A DNA stretch of 6,877 nt from a bacterium. Its GTDB lineage: Bacteria; Latescibacterota; UBA2968. The stretch lies in the NCBI GenBank assembly GCA_027296045.1, contig JAPUJS010000261.1, forward strand, positions 1-6,877, read 5' to 3'. Position 1 is the stretch's first letter. Every line of letters begins with the position of its first letter. Positions 1-4,273 of the stretch are shown piece by piece. The notes under the pieces are model-generated. The model did no database searches and was not told the origin of the DNA. It saw only the letters and a program-made list of their open reading frames with translations. The translations under genes were made by a program, and so were the position numbers.

Positions 1-485
1 ACCTGAGCCGACGTCCGCCACCCAAACGACACCTCGCTTGTGGCACTCACCACCCGTTCGTCTTTGTGAGAAGCCTCATCCATCCCCTTCAGCCACTCCA
101 AACACACATCCCGGGGCAGATCCCGCACCGTCGGATCGTCCAATTCCAGCGCCACCTCCGAACGGTTTTCAAACAATGCCGGATCTGGAATCACCCGATG
201 GGGATCCGGCTCCAGAAGACGGGTCAATGCCACAGCATCCGCGACAAATTTGTTCAGCGCGTCCGGCCGCAAATCCGTCGTTCGATGGGTCGAGTAGCGC
301 CCCGCAACATACAGTCGAAAGCTCACCCCCCGGCTCCCATCTTGCTGCACCTGCTCCAGTTTCCCATCCCGGAACACATACTCGGTCTTCTGCGCATCCT
401 GAACCTGGACCACCACATCATCCGCCCCGGCCTCCCGAGCTTTCTGCATTGCTTGCTCGGCCTGTTCTAACAATTCCTGTTCCAT
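1..485 (-). CDS. pmbA: TldE/PmbA-family metalloprotease subunit, N-terminal part (cut by window edge)
   Basis: I translated the minus strand by hand from the ATG at 485. The frame stays open for 161 codons and runs off the left edge, so roughly the last two thirds of a protein of about 450 residues is missing. The product begins MEQELLEQAEQAMQKAREAG and continues with AxxVVVQVQDAQKTEYVFRDGKLEQV near residues 22-44 and GVSFRLYVAGRYSTHRTTDL near 53-72. This is the usual N-terminal domain of the TldD/PmbA family: a helix, then a strand carrying the variable 'G.lE' segment, then a 'G.s.rv..g.r.....t.' strand. Its ATG shares one base with the TGA of tldD (485-487), which implies translational coupling. 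A G-rich run just upstream is the only ribosome-binding-like signal. In the known family TldE pairs with TldD and lacks the zinc-site HExxxH; that part is outside the window. The identity rests on the N-terminal pattern and on adjacency to tldD. Confidence 0.88.
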   Translation of the reverse strand, partial: MEQELLEQAEQAMQKAREAGADDVVVQVQDAQKTEYVFRDGKLEQVQQDGSRGVSFRLYVAGRYSTHRTTDLRPDALNKFVADAVALTRLLEPDPHRVIPDPALFENRSEVALELDDPTVRDLPRDVCLEWLKGMDEASHKDERVVSATSEVSFGWRTSAQ

Positions 486-1912
486 CAGTTTACCCCCCCA
501 ACCGTCATCTGATTCACCAGCACCGTGGGCAGACCCAGGGATACGGGAACGCTCTGGCCATTTTTCCCGCACGTCCACCCCGCCTCGTCCAGCTTAAAAT
601 CGTCGGCCACCATTGTCACATTCCGAAGCGCCTCCGGTCCATTTCCGATAATATTCACATCTTTAATCGGCACCGTAATCTTCCCCCCTTCGATCAACCA
701 ACCGTTCTTGATATAAAACGTAAAATCCCCCGACCCAATCTGCACCTGTCCGTTGCTAAAGGTTTCTGCCACAATCCCGCGATCCACACTCTGAATAATT
801 TCATCGTACGTATGCGGTCCATTGAGCATATACGTGGATCGCATCCGGGGCATCGGCACGTGTCGAAAACTCTCTCGACGCCCCGATCCCGTCGGCTTCA
901 CGCCATAGTGCTTGGCCGAAATCCGATCGTGCAAATAACTTCTCAGAACCCCGTTTTCAATCAGCACTGTCTTCTCGGTCAAACACCCCTCATCGTCCAC
1001 ATTGAGCGCTCCCCGGTCGTTGGCAAGCGTTCCATCGTCCACAATAGTCACAAACGCTGGCGCAACCTTTTCATTCATCATAGAAGCGTAAATGGAGGTT
1101 CCCTTCCGGTTAAAATCCGCTTCCAGACCGTGCCCGATTGCTTCGTGCAACAAAATGCCGGATGCCCCGGCCGCCAGCACCACCGGTAGTTCTCCCGCAG
1201 GCGGTCGCACCGCTTCAAACAACAACATCGTCTGATCCACCGCTTTCCGGCAAACCTTCCGGAGTTCTTCATCTGTAAACCAGTCGATCGCCTCCCGCCG
1301 CGCAACCGAGGCAGAATGGCTTTGTCGTTGGCCATTCTTTTCTGCCGTCACCTGACAGCTCAAAATCGCCATCGGACGTCGATCGGATGCGTAGGTCCCC
1401 TCGCTGGTCACCACCAGAACCCGTTCGTCCCGATCATACCAAAAAGCCGACACCTTTTCCACGGCCGGATCCATCTCTTTACAAAAAGATTCTACCTGGC
1501 GCACCAGTGGGAGCCGTTCGGACACGGCCACATCTTCCCAGGTCCGGTCCAACGCGTAGTAGTCCACCGTTTCCACTCGGGACACATCCTGAGGGGGCAC
1601 CTGTCCATCTCCCGAGGCAATCGTCGCCGCCGTCCGCGCAGCTTGAAGCATTGCGTCCACATCCAGGGCTTCGCTAAAAGCATACCCGACCTGATCGTCC
1701 ACCACGGCCCGAACACCCACCCCCTGATCCACACCCGAACTCGCCTGGTTGATGATCCCGTCTTCCAACCCCACAGAAATCGTCTTCAGGTGTTGAAAAT
1801 ACAAATCTGCAAACTCCGCCCCCCTGCCCATCGCTTCGGAAAGCACCCGGTGGACAATTTGCTCGTCAATGCCAAACCAGGTTGCAAAAGGATCTGCCTG
1901 TAAGGGTGTCAT
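485..1912 (-). CDS. tldD: TldD-family zinc metalloprotease, catalytic subunit
   Basis: The product has 475 residues, close to the roughly 480 of characterised TldD. The zinc-protease motif HEAIGH is at residues 256-261, inside the family block LLHEAIGHGLEADFNRKGTS. A cysteine at 448 in the WTCGKNGQSVPVSLG block matches the third metal ligand of TldD. The C-terminus ends in the typical TVGG-like stretch (MTVGGVN). All expected catalytic features are therefore present. TldD and TldE form a cytoplasmic peptidase that degrades unfolded or leader peptides; in E. coli it matures microcin B17 and degrades the antitoxin CcdA. Here no RiPP precursor or toxin-antitoxin gene is visible nearby, so a general peptide-clearing role is the safer reading (inference). 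The start is supported by a strong AAGGAGG ribosome binding site 4 bases upstream. The downstream partner tldE overlaps by one base, which makes a two-gene operon. A terminator upstream suggests tldD has its own promoter rather than reading through from xth. Confidence 0.97.
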   Translation of the reverse strand: MTPLQADPFATWFGIDEQIVHRVLSEAMGRGAEFADLYFQHLKTISVGLEDGIINQASSGVDQGVGVRAVVDDQVGYAFSEALDVDAMLQAARTAATIASGDGQVPPQDVSRVETVDYYALDRTWEDVAVSERLPLVRQVESFCKEMDPAVEKVSAFWYDRDERVLVVTSEGTYASDRRPMAILSCQVTAEKNGQRQSHSASVARREAIDWFTDEELRKVCRKAVDQTMLLFEAVRPPAGELPVVLAAGASGILLHEAIGHGLEADFNRKGTSIYASMMNEKVAPAFVTIVDDGTLANDRGALNVDDEGCLTEKTVLIENGVLRSYLHDRISAKHYGVKPTGSGRRESFRHVPMPRMRSTYMLNGPHTYDEIIQSVDRGIVAETFSNGQVQIGSGDFTFYIKNGWLIEGGKITVPIKDVNIIGNGPEALRNVTMVADDFKLDEAGWTCGKNGQSVPVSLGLPTVLVNQMTVGGVN

Positions 1913-1916
1913 CGCC

Positions 1917-1923
1917 CCTCCTT
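1917..1923 (-). promoter_or_regulatory. Strong ribosome binding site of tldD
   Basis: On the minus strand AAGGAGG is a perfect Shine-Dalgarno sequence, followed by GGCG and the ATG at 1912. It fixes the tldD start and suggests efficient translation. The other genes in the window have weaker or partial sites. Confidence 0.85.
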
Positions 1924-1963
1924 ATCGTAGATAGGATTCAAAGATCTCCCCGAAAGATAATAC

Positions 1964-1997
1964 AAAAAAGGGCAGATAGGAAATCTTCCCATCTGCC
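1964..1997 (-). terminator. Rho-independent terminator downstream of xth
   Basis: Read on the minus strand, GGCAGAT at 1997-1991 pairs with ATCTGCC at 1977-1971. The stem extends inward through one G-U pair, two G-C pairs and two A-T pairs to a three-base loop, for about 12 base pairs in all. It is followed by one C and then six T (1969-1964). The plus strand lacks a T-run after the stem, so the terminator is one-directional. It would end the xth transcript about 140 bases past its stop and insulate tldD. Confidence 0.85.
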
Positions 1998-2137
1998 TGA
2001 AACCCAGATTCAATTTCAGATCCATCACGCCTTCTCTTCCTCCGCCATTTCCAACCCTTCCAGGAAGGAATGCGTCCCCACATATCCCCACAACATCCGT
2101 CAATAGCAAGTGTGTGCTTCTTCATCTCAACCTGAAT

Positions 2138-2902
2138 TTAATCCAAATCAACAATCACAGGCGCATGATCCGACACGGTCAGACCGCCTTCCCGCAGAAT
2201 CGCTGCCTCTTGAAATTTGTTGCCTGCAATTTGATTGCCCAGCAGATAATCAATGCGCCAGCCTCGATCCAATTCTCGGGCACGCCCCCGGTTGGACCAC
2301 CACGAATAAGGCCCTTGCACATCCCCGTATTGCTCCCGCACAAAATCCTGCCAGCCCGAATCCAGAAGGTCGCCCATCCAGGCACGTTCGTGAGGCAAAA
2401 ATCCCGAGTTTTTTTCATTGCCCCGGGCATAAAAGATATCCTGTTCGGTGTGGGCAATATTAAAATCGCCCCCCATAATCACGGGTTTATCCAGATGTGC
2501 GAGTGCATCTGCCCAGGGCCTGAACACATCCATCCAGGTCTCCTTCATCTCCTGCCGTTCTGCACTCGAAGACCCCGAAGGCGAATATACACTCACCAGT
2601 TGCACATCTCCAACCCGAACCCGCAAGACCCGCCCTTCCGGATCGGGTGTGCCAATGCCCCGCTCCACCTCTTCCATTTCGTGTCGAGACCAGACCGCCG
2701 TTCCCGAATACCCTTTTCGCTCGGCCGGATGCCAGATAACATGCCATCCTTCCGGTTCTTCCCACCCATCGGGCAACTGCTCGGGCAAGGCCCGAACTTC
2801 CTGCAACAACAACACATCCGGAGCCATTTGCGCCAGATGGTCTGCAAATCCCTTTCGAAGAGCAGCCCGCAGCCCGTTCACATTCCAGGTCACAATCCGC
2901 AT
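2138..2902 (-). CDS. xth: Exonuclease III / AP endonuclease (ExoIII-Xth family)
   Basis: The product is a 254-residue cytoplasmic DNA-repair enzyme of the endonuclease/exonuclease/phosphatase fold, which cleaves 5' to abasic sites and degrades 3' ends. All family motifs are visible. They are MRIVTWNVNGLRA at 1-13 (Asn7), LLLQE with the metal-binding Glu35, GYSGTAVWSR at 64-73, and VYSPSGSSSAERQ around 105-117 (Tyr106). GDFNIAH follows at 145-151 (Asp146, Asn148), then NSGFLPHERAW at 165-175, WRIDYLL at 215-221 (Asp218) and SDHAPV at 244-249 (Asp245-His246 pair). The length is typical. The frame is open for 62 codons further upstream (to 3088). The ATG at 2902 is chosen because MRIVTWNVNG is the canonical N-terminus and the upstream residues look like translated intergenic DNA. 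The ribosome binding site before this ATG is weak (GGGG then TTGTG). Within the family it resembles the proteobacterial 'SGSSxxERQ / NSGFLPxERAW' type. It appears monocistronic, with its own terminator. Confidence 0.96.
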   Translation of the reverse strand: MRIVTWNVNGLRAALRKGFADHLAQMAPDVLLLQEVRALPEQLPDGWEEPEGWHVIWHPAERKGYSGTAVWSRHEMEEVERGIGTPDPEGRVLRVRVGDVQLVSVYSPSGSSSAERQEMKETWMDVFRPWADALAHLDKPVIMGGDFNIAHTEQDIFYARGNEKNSGFLPHERAWMGDLLDSGWQDFVREQYGDVQGPYSWWSNRGRARELDRGWRIDYLLGNQIAGNKFQEAAILREGGLTVSDHAPVIVDLD

Positions 2903-3016
2903 CACAACCCCGTTTTGTATGAAATCACCCCATTTTTCGCATTTCAAAATAACACCACCACCCCAAAAACGCAAATCCACAGGCCAAAAAATGGCCGCTA
3001 TGTGATCTCCATCAAT

Positions 3017-3030
3017 AACGTTTTGACGTT
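3017..3030. repeat. Perfect short inverted repeat AACGT-N4-ACGTT
   Basis: The 5-base arms are exactly complementary around TTTG. The site lies about 165-180 bases upstream of the start point predicted from the sigma-54-like promoter, and about 115-128 bases upstream of the xth start on the other strand. This distance is within the usual range for an enhancer-binding-protein site, but the repeat is short enough to arise by chance. No known regulator consensus is assigned. Confidence 0.35.
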
Positions 3031-3168
3031 CCGCAGACCGCGATTTGGCGCAAAACGGAACATTTTGTGATACGTCCATCCGGAACACCCCATAAGGAAA
3101 TTTTCATTAATTTTCTTAAATTTATTATAAACAGTATCTTATATCAAATATTGAAATAGTTTCATCTT

Positions 3169-3183
3169 TGGCACGGACCTTGC
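3169..3183 (+). promoter_or_regulatory. Predicted sigma-54 (-24/-12) promoter of the sigma-70 family gene
   Basis: The sequence TGGCACG-GACC-TTGC matches the RpoN consensus TGGCACG-N4-TTGCW at every position of both boxes, with the required GG-N10-GC spacing. The only departure is C instead of A/T just after the GC. If it is used, transcription would start near 3195 and leave a leader of about 98 bases before the ATG at 3293. An AT-rich tract with a near IHF-like sequence (TATCAA-N4-TGA at 3142-3154, one mismatch) lies just upstream, as is common for such promoters. One caution is that TGGCA-N7-TGCCA at 3169-3185 is also a 5-base inverted repeat, so the element could instead be an operator. 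Confidence 0.65.
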
Positions 3184-3209
3184 CATATAAATCGGTAGAT
3201 CAACACATC

Positions 3210-3249
3210 TTCCGCCCCGGGAGCACCCAGAGAATGCCCCGGGATGGAA
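3210..3249 (+). repeat. Repeated GCCCCGGGA with hairpin potential in the sigma gene leader
   Basis: The nonamer GCCCCGGGA occurs at 3214-3222 and again at 3236-3244, exactly 22 bases apart (about two helical turns). Its CCCGGG core is self-complementary, so the copies can also pair in RNA as a 6-bp GC stem, with flanking TTCC (3210-3213) and GGAA (3246-3249) extending it past small internal loops. It could therefore be a tandem protein-binding site or a leader hairpin. It ends about 43 bases before the start codon, so it does not itself cover the ribosome binding site. Confidence 0.5.
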
Positions 3250-3292
3250 GGCCAAAAACCTCTCCCCAAGATCACTGTGAAAGGGCAGAACC

Positions 3293-4135
3293 ATGAACAC
3301 CTGGAACAACGAAATTCTGGACATCTACTTTCAGGATATTGCCGACTCAAAACCCCTTGCAGCCCAGGAAGAAGTAGCGCTCGCCCAGCGAATCAAGGCC
3401 GGGGATGAAGACGCTCGCAACCAGCTCGTGGCCGCAAATCTTCGCTTCGTGGTCAAAGTTGCCGCAGAGTATCAAGGCTGTGGACTGGGCCTCGAAGATC
3501 TGATCAGTGCCGGCAATGTGGGGCTCATTCAGGCCACCGAACGCTTTGATGAAACCAAGGGTTTTAAATTCATTACCTATGCCCACTGGTGGATCCGGCA
3601 GTCGATCTTCAACAGCATTTCTCAGGAATCTCGCATGGTGCGCCTGCCGGCCAATCGGGTGAAACTGCTCAACAGCATCACATCTCTCCTGAAAAATCTG
3701 GGCAATACCAGCATCGAAGACCCGACCTCCGAACGCATTGCCGAAGAACTGGGCGTGTCTGTCGAAATGGTCGAAGACACCCTCATGCGAGCCCAGGACG
3801 TCTACTCTTTGGACGCGCCCGTCTCGGAGCAAGACGACCGCAATCCGCTCAATACCCTCACAGACTATACACAGGCATTGCCGGACGCCCTGGTCAGCAA
3901 ATCTTCCGACCGCAACCTCATTTATGAAGTCCTGGACACCCTCGATGAGCGCGAGGCCGAAGTCCTTCGCTTGCACTTCGGCCTGGAAGACGAGCAGCCC
4001 CGCACCCTGGCCAAAATCGGCAAGCGCCTGGGACTCACCAAAGAACGCATTCGTCAAATTAAAGAAAAAGCCCTGAGCAAGCTGCGCCATCCCCGCCGCC
4101 GGGCAAGCCTGGCCCCCTTGATGGAATCCATCTAA
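3293..4135 (+). CDS. Compact sigma-70 family RNA polymerase sigma factor (group 1/2-like)
   Basis: The product is a 280-residue sigma factor that directs core RNA polymerase to promoters. Region 1.2 occupies about residues 8-40 (LDIYFQDI...AQEEVALAQRIKAGD). Regions 2.1-2.4 cover about 42-118, with NLRFVVKVAAEYQGCGLGLEDL, GNVGLIQATERFD and the -10 recognition helix FKFITYAHWWIRQSI at 91-105, followed by VRLPANRV. Region 3 covers about 125-200. Region 4 runs from about 207 to 268 with the helix-turn-helix TLAKIGKRLGLTKERIRQIK at 238-257, then EKALSKLRHP. The N-terminal region 1.1 and the non-conserved insert of large RpoD proteins are absent, as in short Bacteroidetes-type RpoD or RpoS/SigB-like group 2 factors. 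From this window I cannot say whether it is the primary or an alternative factor. The position normally Thr in TYATWW of RpoD is His98. A partial ribosome binding site, AAGGG, lies 7 bases before the ATG. The gene stands alone, preceded by a sigma-54-like promoter and followed by its own terminator. Confidence 0.95.
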   Translation: MNTWNNEILDIYFQDIADSKPLAAQEEVALAQRIKAGDEDARNQLVAANLRFVVKVAAEYQGCGLGLEDLISAGNVGLIQATERFDETKGFKFITYAHWWIRQSIFNSISQESRMVRLPANRVKLLNSITSLLKNLGNTSIEDPTSERIAEELGVSVEMVEDTLMRAQDVYSLDAPVSEQDDRNPLNTLTDYTQALPDALVSKSSDRNLIYEVLDTLDEREAEVLRLHFGLEDEQPRTLAKIGKRLGLTKERIRQIKEKALSKLRHPRRRASLAPLMESI

Positions 4136-4151
4136 AAAAACCTGTGATCCA

Positions 4152-4174
4152 TCGACGGTGTCGGGGACCGTCGA
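4152..4174 (+). repeat. Perfect 8-bp hairpin after the sigma factor stop
   Basis: TCGACGGT at 4152-4159 and ACCGTCGA at 4167-4174 are perfect complements around a 7-base loop (GTCGGGG). No T-run follows directly, so it is not a terminator by itself. It lies immediately before the terminator stem and may protect the 3' end of the sigma mRNA (inference). Confidence 0.6.
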
Positions 4175-4178
4175 CTCC

Positions 4179-4220
4179 GAGGAGGTGGGGACAGGTCGGT
4201 CTCATCTCCTCATCTTTTTT
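4179..4220 (+). terminator. Rho-independent terminator of the sigma factor gene
   Basis: GAGGAGGTGGGG at 4179-4190 can pair with TCTCATCTCCTC at 4200-4211 over 12 positions, three of them G-U, with a 9-base loop. Three bases later comes a run of six T (4215-4220). The orientation fits the plus-strand sigma gene, whose stop is at 4133-4135. The A-rich side needed for the opposite direction is absent. Confidence 0.75.
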
Positions 4221-4227
4221 GTACATT

Positions 4228-4254
4228 AAAAAGGCCGATTTCAAAAATCGGCCT
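4228..4254 (-). terminator. Rho-independent terminator of the glycosyltransferase gene
   Basis: AGGCCGATTT (4232-4241) and AAATCGGCCT (4245-4254) form a perfect 10-bp stem with a 3-base loop. On the minus strand the stem runs into a short T-run (4232-4228). It lies 19 bases beyond the stop of the minus-strand glycosyltransferase gene. On the plus strand it is followed by TGCACAAAAA rather than T, so it serves the minus direction. Confidence 0.85.
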
Positions 4255-4273
4255 GCACAAAAATTCCACCGTT

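Larger units (their letters stand above)
1913..2137. other. tldD-xth intergenic region
   Basis: These 225 bases separate the stop of xth from the start of tldD. Going in the direction of transcription (minus), they hold about 140 bases of xth 3' untranslated sequence, an intrinsic terminator (1964-1997), about 40 bases with a TATTAT-like hexamer right after the terminator T-run, and the tldD ribosome binding site. A 13-base palindrome, CCTTCCAGGAAGG, lies at 2056-2068. No convincing -35/-10 pair for tldD could be picked by eye. Two overlapping minus-strand open frames of about 66 codons run straight through the terminator hairpin and have no recognisable protein character, so they are not called. 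Confidence 0.6.
2903..3292. other. Divergent control region between xth and the sigma factor gene
   Basis: These 390 bases hold no supported gene. From the left, the xth leader side contains a short perfect hairpin GGCCA-A5-TGGCC (2982-2996) and the dyad AACGT-TTTG-ACGTT (3017-3030). A looser dyad, CAAAA-N7-TTTTG, lies at 3051-3066. An AT-rich stretch (about 3097-3165) follows, then the sigma-54-like promoter at 3169-3183, and then a GC-rich leader with a repeated GCCCCGGGA. The xth promoter could not be fixed: TTGAAA near 2945 on the minus strand has no good -10 partner at normal spacing. Confidence 0.6.

Noticed and set aside
38..1189. A long plus-strand open frame opposite tldD and tldE
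   Set aside because: The translation is rich in Pro, His and Arg and has no domain. It is an antisense shadow of the two well-supported minus-strand genes.
2056..2068. Palindrome CCTTCCAGGAAGG considered as an operator
   Set aside because: It is a single short palindrome with a one-base centre, too tight for an RNA hairpin and without a second copy or known consensus. It may be chance.
1909..2125. Two overlapping minus-strand small ORFs (about 66 codons each) after xth
   Set aside because: They cross the strong intrinsic terminator at 1964-1997 and run into the tldD start region. Their sequences are Gly/Arg/Trp-rich without recognisable protein features, and neither has a convincing ribosome binding site.
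2114..3070. A 318-codon plus-strand open frame opposite xth
   Set aside because: It is antisense to a complete exonuclease III gene with all catalytic motifs, has His/Pro-biased composition and shows no recognisable family.
2903..3088. A 62-codon in-frame upstream extension of xth
   Set aside because: The canonical ExoIII N-terminus MRIVTWNVNG begins at 2902. The extension has no domain character and reads through hairpins and the divergent control region.
3347..4090. A 247-codon minus-strand open frame opposite the sigma factor
   Set aside because: It is a mirror of the sigma gene codon bias, with no domain and no start signal, and the sigma factor on the plus strand is unambiguous.
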